Below, in pieces: positions 31,541-40,586 of a stretch of DNA of 61,328 nt (position 1 is its first letter; every line of letters begins with the position of its first letter). This DNA is from Chloroflexota bacterium (lineage in GTDB: Bacteria; Chloroflexota; Anaerolineae; UBA4142; SHND01): NCBI GenBank assembly GCA_016209205.1, contig JACQWQ010000207.1, forward strand, positions 1 through 61,328, in the 5' to 3' direction. The position numbers were made by a program, and so were the translations under genes. The notes under the pieces were generated by a model. It saw only the letters and a program-made list of their open reading frames with translations, was not told where the DNA came from and did not search any database.

Positions 31541-31873
31541 TTATTTCATGTTTTGTGCGTCTGCGAGTTTGCGGATTGCCGCGCTCGAGTTCTTGTCAAT
31601 TTTTTGAAAGAGTTTGAGGTGACGCGGATAGAGATACACTTTTTTTGCGATGAGCGGCTCGGGCGCAGGTTTGCGCCCTGCGCCCTTGCGCGCGCCGCCG
31701 CGCTTGAATTGCACTCGACCGGCGAAAGGGTTTGGGCGAAATTTCTTTGGGTCGAGCGGAACCTCTGCGGGCAACTCATAGTCATCTATGCCCGGAATGT
31801 GCGGCGTTTCTGTGAATTCGATAATCGCATCGCGAGGAATGCGAGGTTTGTAGTCACTCGGTCGCTTCTTCAT
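31541..31873 (-). CDS. Antitoxin-like ribbon-helix-helix protein
   Basis: 110 residues. The N-terminal part is Pro-rich and acidic; residues 60-75 (KRGGARKGAGRKP) form a basic arm; the end KKVYLYPRHLKLFQKIDKNSSAAIRKLADAQ fits a short ribbon-helix-helix DNA-binding unit. It is likely a small regulator or antitoxin. The gene at 31301 starts 12 bases after its stop, so the two form a pair; whether they are toxin and antitoxin is unproven. Confidence 0.5.
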   Translation of the reverse strand: MKKRPSDYKPRIPRDAIIEFTETPHIPGIDDYELPAEVPLDPKKFRPNPFAGRVQFKRGGARKGAGRKPAPEPLIAKKVYLYPRHLKLFQKIDKNSSAAIRKLADAQNMK

Positions 31874-31997
31874 AAATCCTACGCTCCCGCGCGGTGGGTT
31901 TCCGCGTGCTTATGATACGGAATAGATTTGTTTTGAATTATCTCCCCACTTTTCCGTCAGTCAATCGCCGCACAAACGATGCCCCGTCTTACGTCGC

Positions 31998-32065
31998 CAT
32001 GCACAACCTCCGCGCGTCATAAATCGCCGCGTGGAGGTTGCGTCCCGCGACCGCGTCGCTGGTGC
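31998..32065 (-). repeat. Oxidoreductase 3'-end copy U1
   Basis: On the minus strand this reads SDAVAGRNLHAAIYDARRLCMAT and stop, about 80% identical at DNA level to the last 60 bases of the gene at 32526-34568. It directly follows the SnoaL-like gene. Confidence 0.8.
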
Positions 32066-32089
32066 GAGACAGTTTGACCATCATTCATC

Positions 32090-32515
32090 TCATTGCGTCT
32101 GCGGTGTGGCGTGCCACCAGATTTTGCACTTGACACACAAATCGTCCTCGAACTCGGCGTGCAAGATGCCGTCGAGAATCATGCGGGGCAATGGGTCCCC
32201 GGGCTGGCGCGCAACCAAGTTCGTACCCGTTGACCGAGCCCAAATCTGAAAGAGCTCTTCGGACGCGACCTGATACGTAGTGCGCCAATGGGCGATGCCC
32301 TTTTGGGGCGCAGACGAGAGGATCTCATAGGTAACGTGTACGTCCTCTTGGAGTTTGACGCGGCGCCAATATTCGGCGAGCTGAGCGTGACCGCGTTGCA
32401 AAGCGAACGGTGTGTTGTGATATTCGCCGTCCGGTGTAAAGAGAGCGGCGAACAAGTTTTCATCGCGCTGCTCCCATGCGGTCTTGTATCCTCGCATGAA
32501 TTGTTCGATGTTCAT
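32090..32515 (-). CDS. SnoaL-like / NTF2-fold protein
   Basis: 141 residues: MNIEQFMRGYKTAWEQRDENLFAALFTPDGEYHNTPF... is the start of a SnoaL-like cone-shaped fold used by small isomerases, hydrolases and binding proteins. The rest (WRRVKLQEDVHVTYEILSS...IAHWRTTYQVAS...LDGILHAEFEDDLCVKCKIWWH) gives the curved sheet. The substrate is unknown. It starts 10 bases after the oxidoreductase stop and is followed by a copy of that gene's tail, so it may be a late insertion into the operon. Confidence 0.8.
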   Translation of the reverse strand: MNIEQFMRGYKTAWEQRDENLFAALFTPDGEYHNTPFALQRGHAQLAEYWRRVKLQEDVHVTYEILSSAPQKGIAHWRTTYQVASEELFQIWARSTGTNLVARQPGDPLPRMILDGILHAEFEDDLCVKCKIWWHATPQTQ

Positions 32516-32525
32516 AGTATCCTTT

Positions 32526-34568
32526 CTACATCACCATCCCCAACCGCCGCGCGTCATAAATCGCCGCGTGGATATTGCGCCCCGCGACCGCGTCGCCGAT
32601 GCGAAAGAGCTGATATGCCCCTTGCGCGTTGCGGACGAGCGTTTGTGGTTGGCAAGCGATCAGCGCGGGAATGACCACCTCGCCGTTGTTTGTTGAATTC
32701 GCTTGCAGCGCGAAATACAAATCGCTCACGGGCAATGTCCCATTTTCGACGACGATTTGGTCCACAACGCGTTCGACAGTTGCTTTGTTGTATTCGTTGT
32801 AAAGCGTCGCGCATAATTTTCTGTCGCGGCGCGTCACGCCGACAAGACGATGATTCAATGTGATGGTGACGTTGTGGTCGTAGAACGATTTCAAATACGC
32901 GGGGTAACTCGTGCCGCCGATTTCTTGGGCAAGCGTACGGTCGGGCGAGACGAGTTCGACGCGTGAACCTTGCTCCGCCAAAAATTCCGCGCACGAATAA
33001 CTCGCGTGATTGCCCTGGTCGTCGAAAAATAAAACCTGCGCGGCGGGTTTCACACTGCCGCTCAAAATGTCCCACGCGCTCGTGACCAGGTCCGCGCCGT
33101 GTTTCAAAAATTCCGTGTTGGGCAAACCGCCCGTCGCGAGAATCACCACGTCCGGTGTTTCGGCAAGCACGTCGTCCGCTTCGGCGTAATGATTTAAACG
33201 CACGTCCACGCCCAAACGTTTCACCTGCGCGTATAACCAATCGGTGATGCCGATAATGTCCGCGCGGCGCGGCGCACGCGCGGCGATTTGCACTTGTCCC
33301 CCAACTTTGCCGTTTGCTTCGAATAAAACCACGCGATGCCCGCGTTCCGCGCACACGCGCGCGGCTTCCAAGCCCGCCGGTCCCGCACCGACGACGACGA
33401 TTTTGCGCGGCGCGTGTGCGGATTTCGAAATGTTGTGCGGAATCGTTTCTTCGCGTCCCGTCGCGGGATTGTGAATGCACAGTGCTTCACGGCCGACATA
33501 GATGCGGTCAATACAATAGCCCATGCCGACGCACGGACGAATTTGGTCTTCCTCACCGCGTTCGATTTTGCGAACAATATACGGGTCTGCCATCAACGCG
33601 CGCGTCATGCCCACCATGTCGAGAATGCCATCGCGAATCGCATGACGTGCGGTGGCGACATCCGCAATGCGCGCGGCGTGAAAAAGCGGTAAATCAATTT
33701 CCTCGCGGATTTTCGCGACGAGCGGCAAGTGCGGTCCGCTCGGCGTGCCCATGTTGGGAATGACGTGCGACAATGCTTCGTCCGTCGCAATCCAACCTTT
33801 GATGACGTTGATGAAATCCAGCATCCCCGTCGCGGCGAGCATGCGCATGATTTCGATGCAGTCGCTTTGCGCCAAACCGCCCGGCGTACTCTCGTCGCCC
33901 GACATGCGAATGCCGACAATAAAATCATCGCCGACTTGTTTGCGAATTTCCGCCAACGCTTCGAGACTGAAACGCATCCGCTTGTCAAAACTGCCGCCGT
34001 ATTCGTCAACGCGTTGATTCACCAGCGGCGTCCAAAAACTGTCAAACAAATGTCCGTACGCTTCGATTTCTACGCCGTCCAGCCCGCCGTCTTTGCATCG
34101 TCGCGCCGCGGCACCGTACGCTTTGATGACGCGCTGAATGTCCGCATGTTCCATCTCTTTGGGAATCGAACGATGCGCAGGTTCGCGCAGCGGCGAGGGT
34201 GCAATCACGGGCAGCCAATGTTCCGTGTCCCAATACGTGCGGCGTCCCGTGTGCGTGATTTGGCACATCAACGCCGCGCCGTGACGATGGATGCGTTCCG
34301 CCATTTCTTGGAAATAGGGAATGATGTCATCGTCGCCGACATAGATTTGACCGAACGCAGCGGGCGAATCGGGCGCGATATTTGCCGAGCCGCCGAACAT
34401 CGTGAGCGCGACGCCGCCTTTGGCTTTTTCTTCGTGATAGAGTTGATAGCGCAGTTTCGGTTTTGCATCCTCCGCGTACGACGGCTCGTGGCTCGTGCTG
34501 AGGATGCGGTTTTTCAACGTGAGATGTTTGAGTTGAAATGGCTGCAAGAGGGGATCGGTTTGGTTCAT
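32526..34568 (-). CDS. NADH:flavin oxidoreductase (old yellow enzyme / dienoyl-CoA reductase type)
   Basis: 680 residues, a two-part enzyme. Residues 1-350 are an FMN-binding TIM barrel (LLQPFQLKHLTLKNRILSTSHEPSYAED, CQITHTGRR, GLDGVEIEAYGHLFDSFWTPLVNQRVDEYGG). The Fe-S motif CVGMGYCIDRIYVGREALCIHNP follows, then an FAD/NAD domain (VVVGAGPAGLEAARVCAERGHRVVLFE). The family includes 2,4-dienoyl-CoA reductase, trimethylamine dehydrogenase and N-methylproline demethylases; the CIDRIYVGR segment looks closest to the demethylases. Its last 60 bases recur twice downstream. Confidence 0.9.
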   Translation of the reverse strand: MNQTDPLLQPFQLKHLTLKNRILSTSHEPSYAEDAKPKLRYQLYHEEKAKGGVALTMFGGSANIAPDSPAAFGQIYVGDDDIIPYFQEMAERIHRHGAALMCQITHTGRRTYWDTEHWLPVIAPSPLREPAHRSIPKEMEHADIQRVIKAYGAAARRCKDGGLDGVEIEAYGHLFDSFWTPLVNQRVDEYGGSFDKRMRFSLEALAEIRKQVGDDFIVGIRMSGDESTPGGLAQSDCIEIMRMLAATGMLDFINVIKGWIATDEALSHVIPNMGTPSGPHLPLVAKIREEIDLPLFHAARIADVATARHAIRDGILDMVGMTRALMADPYIVRKIERGEEDQIRPCVGMGYCIDRIYVGREALCIHNPATGREETIPHNISKSAHAPRKIVVVGAGPAGLEAARVCAERGHRVVLFEANGKVGGQVQIAARAPRRADIIGITDWLYAQVKRLGVDVRLNHYAEADDVLAETPDVVILATGGLPNTEFLKHGADLVTSAWDILSGSVKPAAQVLFFDDQGNHASYSCAEFLAEQGSRVELVSPDRTLAQEIGGTSYPAYLKSFYDHNVTITLNHRLVGVTRRDRKLCATLYNEYNKATVERVVDQIVVENGTLPVSDLYFALQANSTNNGEVVIPALIACQPQTLVRNAQGAYQLFRIGDAVAGRNIHAAIYDARRLGMVM

Positions 34569-34578
34569 ACAATTGTGC

Positions 34579-36030
34579 TTACCGAATCATGTACGGCAAA
34601 TACATGCGCGGTGCAATCACTTGCAAATCCAGCACGTAGGGATCGCCGCGACCCAAATCGCCGCAGCTGATTTGACGATCCCAGTCCGAAGCAAACACCA
34701 CATAACGTCCATTGCGCGATTGACTGGCGCGCGGCTGCACCCAATACCCGCAGCTGCTGGAGCGATGATGGGCTAACCGCTGTGCACTACCGTCGGTGTA
34801 TTGTAAAAAGAGTTCGCCTTCAAACGGTCCCCAGCCATTGGCGGGGTCGCTGCCCGCGGTGACCAAACACACGCCGCGCGGGCCACGACAAGAAATGTGC
34901 TCGCCGTTGCCCCAATCCAGGACCTGAACGTAATTCGGCGCGCTGACCGTTGCCGTGCCCGGAAGTTCACGTACACCCAGAGCCATATTGCCGCTGGGAT
35001 GATAGAGCTCGAACGTCATGAAAAATTCCGTGTCGCCGTCGGGCTGTACGCCCAAATCGCCGTGCTGGTGTCCATCATACACGCGCCCCACGAACGCGCC
35101 GGTCTGAATATCGAACGTTTCCAAGCCGCTGCACCGTTGCGTGCCATCGCGCGTCCACTGCACCACGAGATACCGTCCCAGCGGTGAAACGCCGACCCAA
35201 TCCGGCATCACGATACCCCAATCCGGATCAGGCGCGCAAGGTCCGGGCGAATATAAATCGTTGATGGGCTGCTCGACTGCCAATGTGCGATTCAGAAGGT
35301 CAAATGAAAAAATGACCCAGCTCCCATCCGCGCGTTGCGCGACGCCTGCCATCCAGCTCCCATCTTCTGCCAGCTCATCCGAAGAGCGATTGGTAATAAC
35401 CCGTTCGTACGGCGCGGGAAAAGTGTAAATGGTCGCGGTCGTCAACGTGTCTATGTTCGAGAGCTGCACGCGCAGTGTCGCGTCGCCGTTATCGTCAAAA
35501 TGAACCAGCGTATGTGGCTGCGGCGGATACCAGCGCGCGGCATTCCAACTGGCAGTATCCAAGCCCGCGACTTGGCTCAAATTGCTCATGCGCCGCACCA
35601 GATAGCCGTTGGAGCTCACCAAGAGCAAGTAGGCGTTATCCGCCGAGAACGCTTGCAGCTGCGAGTATTCCTGCGTTTCAAAATCGCCCTGATCGCTGGT
35701 GTTGGACACGCGCCGCGATGGGACGCACCAATTTGAGTCAACAAAAGTCTTGCCAACGGAGGGCAGCGGCAAATTTGCCGGTGTGACGATCAGGTTGGGG
35801 TCCGTGGCGTCGGCGCAGCTGCGCGGAGCTGCCAAGCCAAAAGTGTTGGCTGCACTTGAGTTATCATCTGGCGACGCAGCAATGCTTGGAAAAGCGGGCG
35901 TCAATACGCGCGGGCTAAACGGAGATGCCTTCGTGTCGGCAATGGCGCTTGGATACACCGGCATCCATGCGGCTAGGACAAGCAAACTGAACAGGAGCAA
36001 AAGCTTCAAAGTTGTGCACATCGCCTTCAT
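34579..36030 (-). CDS. Secreted beta-propeller-like protein
   Basis: About 483 residues from ATG 36030; an upstream in-frame ATG would overlap the DinB gene. A signal peptide covers about 1-30 (LKLLLLFSLLVLAAWMPVYPSAIAD). The body has loose propeller-like repeats (LQAFSADNAYLLLVSSNGYLVRR, DWVGVSPLGRYLVVQW, ASQSRNGRYVVFASDW) and several cysteines, suggesting disulfides outside the cell. It ends RMYLPYMIR, similar to the short YLPLV.R endings often seen in Chloroflexi exported proteins. Function is unknown. Confidence 0.7.
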   Translation of the reverse strand: MKAMCTTLKLLLLFSLLVLAAWMPVYPSAIADTKASPFSPRVLTPAFPSIAASPDDNSSAANTFGLAAPRSCADATDPNLIVTPANLPLPSVGKTFVDSNWCVPSRRVSNTSDQGDFETQEYSQLQAFSADNAYLLLVSSNGYLVRRMSNLSQVAGLDTASWNAARWYPPQPHTLVHFDDNGDATLRVQLSNIDTLTTATIYTFPAPYERVITNRSSDELAEDGSWMAGVAQRADGSWVIFSFDLLNRTLAVEQPINDLYSPGPCAPDPDWGIVMPDWVGVSPLGRYLVVQWTRDGTQRCSGLETFDIQTGAFVGRVYDGHQHGDLGVQPDGDTEFFMTFELYHPSGNMALGVRELPGTATVSAPNYVQVLDWGNGEHISCRGPRGVCLVTAGSDPANGWGPFEGELFLQYTDGSAQRLAHHRSSSCGYWVQPRASQSRNGRYVVFASDWDRQISCGDLGRGDPYVLDLQVIAPRMYLPYMIR

Positions 36031-36055
36031 CGCCTCATTCGTTTGGGGCGGACAG

Positions 36056-36082
36056 GAACGATTAAAATCGTTACTACGCGCC
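36056..36082. repeat. CGTAGTAACGATTTTAATCG repeat
   Basis: ACGATT and AATCGT flank a short loop, with TACTACG beyond. It belongs to the same family as 52808-52856 and lies about ten bases past the DinB stop codon. Confidence 0.6.
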
Positions 36083-36088
36083 GTACGA

Positions 36089-36598
36089 CTACCACTCGCC
36101 CGCGTATTCGACCCCGAACGGTTCTGCGTCGCGCGCGACGAGCGCATAGTGCAGTTCGACCAATTGACGCAGATGCAAAATATCGTGCGCGACCCATGCG
36201 CTGAACATCTCGCCTGCGGTTATTGTGCCGAATTGGTTGGTGATAGACGCGTCCCAATTTGGAGCTTGGAGACTAGAGAGCCACCTTAAGGAATTTGCGC
36301 GCTCGTCGAGAAAATTTTGCACCGACGCTTCCAAATCGCGTTCGTTGTATTTTTCTTGTACGACCCAACGCGGCGGGTCAATCGGTGGAAACGGTTCGGC
36401 GGGACGATGCAAAATAATGTCGAGCCGCACGCGAAAATCACGTCGCTCTTCGTCATACAAATGATTGATGACTTCGAGGATAGACCACGACTCGGCGTCG
36501 GGTTTCCAACGCGCCTCTTCAAGAGAAATACCGCGCGTCAGTGCGTGAATGGCTTGGGTGTGGCTAGACAAATGCGCGAATAGGGTTGCAAAATTCAT
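36089..36598 (-). CDS. DinB-family protein
   Basis: About 169 residues from ATG 36598. MNFATLFAHLSSHTQAIHALTRGISLEEARWKPDAESWSILEVINHLYDEERRDF carries the first metal-binding His (NHL), and MFSAWVAHDILHLRQLVELH the second pair, as in DinB/YfiT four-helix metalloproteins. Many members are thiol-dependent transferases or detoxification enzymes. The gene ends close to a repeat that precedes the propeller gene. Confidence 0.85.
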   Translation of the reverse strand: MNFATLFAHLSSHTQAIHALTRGISLEEARWKPDAESWSILEVINHLYDEERRDFRVRLDIILHRPAEPFPPIDPPRWVVQEKYNERDLEASVQNFLDERANSLRWLSSLQAPNWDASITNQFGTITAGEMFSAWVAHDILHLRQLVELHYALVARDAEPFGVEYAGEW

Positions 36599-36632
36599 TT
36601 TGATCCTTTTGAAGAAAAGAGCTGCCATCCGC

Positions 36633-36884
36633 TTATCTGCTTTTTCCATCCGTTGGCGGCTCTATGCCTTCCACGCTAATTTCGTCCAGTTTGAAAATGG
36701 ACGGACCTTTGTCAAAGTGCAAAACAAACTTACATCGCTCGCAAATGAGCAGTCGGAAAATGAAAACGCTCATGCCCCATCTGCTCTCTATGCGACCCTC
36801 TTCATGACGAAACGTCGTGCCGCCGCAAAGCGGGCAGGTCGGTGAGGGTTTGGGACTCGAATCCGCGTTGGTGAGATCATCCAT
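36633..36884 (-). CDS. Small zinc-ribbon protein
   Basis: 83 residues with CPLCGG at about 17-22 and CERC at about 49-52, a CxxC...CxxC zinc ribbon. KFVLHFDKGPSIFKLD follows. Such proteins are usually small regulators or nucleic-acid-binding factors; nothing more specific is visible. It lies just upstream of DinB and may be co-transcribed with it. Confidence 0.65.
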   Translation of the reverse strand: MDDLTNADSSPKPSPTCPLCGGTTFRHEEGRIESRWGMSVFIFRLLICERCKFVLHFDKGPSIFKLDEISVEGIEPPTDGKSR

Positions 36885-37033
36885 GGGATTGCGCCTTGTG
36901 TGATGCGGACAGTGTAGGGGCGAAGCATTTTGCGCTGCTTCGCATCGCGAGCAACTGCTTTACCTCTACTACAATCGAGTATAAGAGAATTCACGTGCGC
37001 GTCAAGACATTTTACTGGGTAAATCCACCTACA

Positions 37034-37074
37034 AAAAAAACTCTCTGCCTTTCGACAAAGAGCTTTTTGCAATT
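37034..37074 (-). terminator. Intrinsic terminator after the aminomutase gene
   Basis: On the minus strand AAAAAGCTCTTTGTCGAAAG is followed by a complementary AGAGAG and eight T. It lies directly after the kamA stop codon at 37076. Confidence 0.75.
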
Positions 37075-37075
37075 C

Positions 37076-38351
37076 CTAAATCACTTCCCCATTCACCACC
37101 GCGATCGGTTCGCCCATCTTGTACTGCGGGCTGGTATCCGTGCCGATGCCGAACGGCTGCCATTTGTGTTCGTCCACGTTGAGCCGATGTTTGCCGCCGC
37201 CGCGCCGATGGGTCTTATCAAAGCCCTCGGGCGAAATGTTGATCCGCTCGCCGTCGAGCAAACCAAACACGCCGCTCTGCCCCGGCTCGGGGCGTTTGTT
37301 TTGGCAATACGCGCAGGTTTTGGGATCGTGCGGCGCGTATTCCAGCGGTTCTTCGTACGTCGTGATGTATCCTTCAAAATTGCGCAGCACAACTTTGTGA
37401 TCGCTCGAACTGATTTGATACTGCGGCATCACGGGAATTTTGCCGCCGCCGCCGGGCGCATCCACGACAAAGGTGGGTACGGCGTAACCGGAGGTGTGCC
37501 CGCGCAAAATCTTGGACGAGTTGGCGTTGAATGTGCGGGCAATCGTTCACGCCCGCGAGCAGCACCGATTGATTGCCGAGTGGAATGCCCGCGCGCGTCA
37601 AGCGGTCGCACGCTGCGGCGAGTTCTTGCGTGATTTCGTTCGGATGATTGACGTGAATGTTGAGCCACAGCGGATGATATTTTGCCAGCATGTCGCACAA
37701 TTCCGACGTGACGCGCATTGGCATAAAGACGGGCACGCGCGAACCGATGCGCAGGATTTCGATGTGCGGAATCGCGCGCAAACGTCCCAAAATTTCGTCA
37801 AGCAATTTTGGCGCGAGCACGAACGGGTCGCCGCCGGAAAGCAGCACGTCGCGCACCTGCGGCGTTTTTTCGAGATACGCGATTTGCGCGTCGAAATCTT
37901 TGCGCGAAAACGTCGCGGTCGGATCGCCGACGATGCGCGAGCGCGTGCAGTAGCGGCAGTACGTCGCGCACTGTGTCGTAATCAACATCAACACGCGGTC
38001 GGGATAGCGATGCACCAGCCCCGGCACGGGCGAATGTGCGTCTTCCGCGAGCGAATCTTCCATCATCGCGGTGAACGGCGCGAGTTCCGCCGCAGTGGGC
38101 ACGACTTGACGCCGCACGGGGTCGTGCGGATCGTTCGGATCAATCAGCGAAGCAAAATACGGGGTAATGTCCACGCGAAAAAGATTTTTCGCGCCGAGCG
38201 CCTCTTTTTCACTGTCACTTAATTCCAGTACATTCGCGAGTTCTTGTACGGTATTCAAACGATTCGACAGCTGCCAACGCCAGTCATTCCATTTATCGTC
38301 GGGCACGTCCTGATAAAACTGGGCGCGCTGTGAAGTAAATTCTCGTTTCAT
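37076..38351 (-). pseudogene. kamA: Lysine 2,3-aminomutase-like radical SAM gene with internal deletion
   Basis: The first part (38351 down to about 37515) has the radical SAM motif CATYCRYCTRSRIVG, LLSGGDPFVLAPKLLDEILGRLRAIPHIEILRIGSR and [21 protein letters not shown], all typical of KamA, which interconverts alpha- and beta-lysine. The second part (37507-37076), one frame over, resumes [30 protein letters not shown] and a tail with Cys. The family segment between (VRPYYIYQCDLS..GIEHFRTPV, about 38 residues) is missing, so a deletion of roughly 115 bases has shifted the frame. The enzyme is probably inactive. Confidence 0.8.
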
Positions 38352-38841
38352 GGGTATCCTCCAAAAGATGGGAAAGGTGACGGGTGACGGGGCAGGGGTA
38401 AGGCGTCAAGCGTCAAGCGTCAAACGTCAAGTATTATTCGCCATTCGTTCAATGGTTGTGCCAAGACGGGGAAGATAGTGACGCGCGAGGAACGTTCCGC
38501 GTCACCCCGACGTATCATCACGCATGATGCCTTTCGAGTCGCGGGGTGCGTTCGCAAGTCGTCATGCTCCACGTCACGATTTACACCGAGTGTGATGCGG
38601 TCGCTAGCGACCGCCACTTGCGAGTGATGATACGTCGCCGTCACTTGACCTCCCGACGCGTCGTCACGCCAAGTGTCTGTCGTGTCGCGGTGTGCGTGAC
38701 GACGCGTCGCCGTCAGGTTGTTTGTGGAGGATCGTGGTCGGTGCGGAAAAAACCGATTGGATAATCAATCATGCTCATGGCGCGCGGATTATAGCACGAA
38801 CGTTAGCGCGCGTAAATGGATGCGTCTGAACGCGGCAAGAA
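38352..38841 (-). other. Long structured leader upstream of kamA
   Basis: No gene is visible over about 490 bases. Near the gene are 7-bp repeats (GCGTCAA x4 at about 38402-38428). Further up, CGACGTATCATCAC (38508-38521) pairs with GTGATGATACGTCG (38624-38637), TCGCAAGT with ACTTGCGA inside it, and GCGGTCGCTAGCGACCGC (38597-38614) is a perfect palindrome. A second stem, ACGCGTCGTCACGC and GCGTGACGACGCGT, spans 38656-38706. A minus-strand TATAAT lies at 38796-38791. Confidence 0.6.
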
Positions 38842-38883
38842 AAAAACTCTCCTGCGCGAGGGCGCGATAGGAGAGTTTTTTTC
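38842..38883. terminator. Bidirectional terminator
   Basis: AAAAAAACTCTCCT pairs with AGGAGAGTTTTTTT around GCGCGAGGGCGCGAT, giving a T-run in both directions. It ends the minus-strand gene at 38916. Confidence 0.9.
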
Positions 38884-38915
38884 TTGGCGAACGCAAAGCG
38901 GCGCGGTAGAGTGTC

Positions 38916-39578
38916 TCAATTCAGCCGGGTGATGAAAACCGAGTGCTCTTGCATATTAAAGATGCGGTCTCTTTCCGGAACCATTTTTTCCTGATATTCC
39001 TTGTCCTGTTGGAGCTGCCCCAATGTTTCCGGCGTTGGCGCTTCATAGAGATTTATCAGGACCGCTTCTTTGGGTCCTTTGCCGGTCGTGTACTGGAGGA
39101 TTTCGTACGATGCGACTCTGGTCAGCTTGTATTTTGCGCCGATGCGTTCGAGGTTGGAGAAATACGTTTCCCAATTCTCCTTGCCATACCCTGGCTGCAT
39201 GACCACGAAATCCATCAGGGTCACGTTTGCCTTGTTAAAGGGTTTTTCAAAGACCGGTTTTGCCATGTAGAGCGTCAAATTTTCCATGTCGTGGATCTGA
39301 TCGCGCTGCGGAACATGGGATTGATAACCGGGGTCTTGGAAAATTCCTTGCATTCCTTCTGGCGATGCCAGCTGCATCAATCCAATCTGAACGACATGCT
39401 CTGCGGCAGAGCCGGACCCTTTTTTCAGTACATTAAAGGCGGCTCGGTGCACCAGCCCGTGCTTTTCCATGTACGGTTTGATGGCTTGCAGGTATGCGGC
39501 GTGGTCCGCCGCGGTGTACGGCGCGCGCATAGTGACCAATTCAAAAACGCGCAATTCTGGCTTTTCTGTGTCTGACAT
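38916..39578 (-). CDS. NIPSNAP/DUF1330-like dimeric alpha-beta barrel protein
   Basis: About 220 residues from ATG 39578, with AAGGAG seven bases upstream. Two similar halves (FELVTMRAPYTAADHAAYLQAIKPYMEKHGLVHRAAFNVLK and LMDFVVMQPGYGKENWETYFSNLERIGAKYKLTRVASYEIL) have the beta-alpha-beta-beta pattern of ferredoxin-like dimeric barrels. Both halves end in a ..RDQI..M / RDRIFNM element. The role is unknown. A TATAAT about 40 bases upstream is a likely -10 box. Confidence 0.6.
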   Translation of the reverse strand: MSDTEKPELRVFELVTMRAPYTAADHAAYLQAIKPYMEKHGLVHRAAFNVLKKGSGSAAEHVVQIGLMQLASPEGMQGIFQDPGYQSHVPQRDQIHDMENLTLYMAKPVFEKPFNKANVTLMDFVVMQPGYGKENWETYFSNLERIGAKYKLTRVASYEILQYTTGKGPKEAVLINLYEAPTPETLGQLQQDKEYQEKMVPERDRIFNMQEHSVFITRLN

Positions 39579-39659
39579 GCTTGGCTCCTTGGAACTGAAT
39601 TCTGTTCGAACCTGATTGTGCAGCATTATAGAATTCGGTCGCCGGAGCTGCCTTGAGAA

Positions 39660-40520
39660 TCAGCTCAAGTTTTTGTTTTTTTGGTTCAAACGATAGCGCG
39701 AGGGCGAAAGCGCATAGTGCGCTTTGAACGCGGCGGAAAAATACGCGCTGTCGTTGAACCCGCAGTCATACGCGATTTCAGTGATACTTTGATCGGTGAG
39801 CGCCAAGAGCTCCGCCGCCTTTTGCATCCGTTTGGCTTTGATGTACTCGGACGGGCTGGCGTTGAAAATTTTCCGAAACTCTCTTTTGAAAGAAGACAAA
39901 CTCTGATTGGTCAACTGCGCCAATTCCTTTGTCGTCAGCGGCGCAAAGAGGTGCGCGTGAACGATTTCCCTGAAACTCACGGCTTGAGGTGTAAACAGGT
40001 TGGCAAGAATTTGATGCACTTTGGCCGCGTGCTTGCTGTTTACCAACAACAGGATCAATTCTTTGACTTTGACGATCAAGAGGTCTTCGGTTGCCAATTC
40101 GGGGTTGGTGAACAAGAACAGGATGCTGTCAATATAATTTTGCAACAGCGCGTCACCCTGTAGTTTTGCCATTGCTCGGTTGGATTGGGCGAGCGGGCGT
40201 TTGAGAAAACCCGGCAGATCATTTTCATAGATTTTTTTGAGGACCTCCGGGTAAAAGTGAACCGCAACCGCTTCATAATACGGACTCGCGTCGGAGCCAA
40301 GCATCTGCCCCAAATAATTCCCGCACTGCATGAGCACCGCCTCTTTTCTGGAAACTTGCAGTTGTTCCGTCTCGGAAAAGGAGCGATACTTGCCTTCGAT
40401 GACGTAAAGCATACATGCTTCGTCCGGCAATGGATTGGCTTTTCTGAAAGGAGGTTTCAGAATCACTCTTTCAAAAACCATCTTGCCGAACAGATCGAGC
40501 GTTTTGTATTCGATGATCAT
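39660..40520 (-). CDS. AraC-family regulator
   Basis: 286 residues. The C-terminal AraC DNA-binding domain is clear: two helix-turn-helix units, ELAQLTNQSLSSFKREFRKIF and SITEIAYDCGFNDSAYFSAAFKAHYALSPSRYR. The N-terminal part looks like the cupin-like ligand-sensing domain of AraC regulators with no known ligand (FERVILKPPFRKANPLPDEACMLYVIEGKYR). A TATAAT precedes the gene by about 35 bases, and TTGCGACC...GGTCGCAA forms a hairpin between it and the ATG. Confidence 0.9.
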   Translation of the reverse strand: MIIEYKTLDLFGKMVFERVILKPPFRKANPLPDEACMLYVIEGKYRSFSETEQLQVSRKEAVLMQCGNYLGQMLGSDASPYYEAVAVHFYPEVLKKIYENDLPGFLKRPLAQSNRAMAKLQGDALLQNYIDSILFLFTNPELATEDLLIVKVKELILLLVNSKHAAKVHQILANLFTPQAVSFREIVHAHLFAPLTTKELAQLTNQSLSSFKREFRKIFNASPSEYIKAKRMQKAAELLALTDQSITEIAYDCGFNDSAYFSAAFKAHYALSPSRYRLNQKNKNLS

Positions 40521-40586
40521 GATCTTGCGACCGGGAGCTTTGGGCTGGTCGCAAATTATAGCACGGACGCTCGTGTGTGTGTCGTG

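Noticed and set aside
36830..36860. Possible tRNA T-arm (GGGACTCGAATCC)
   Set aside because: It lies inside the zinc-ribbon coding frame and no acceptor stem or anticodon arm can be built around it.
38420..38644. Small minus-strand frame upstream of kamA
   Set aside because: It consists of the inverted repeats and has no recognisable protein features.
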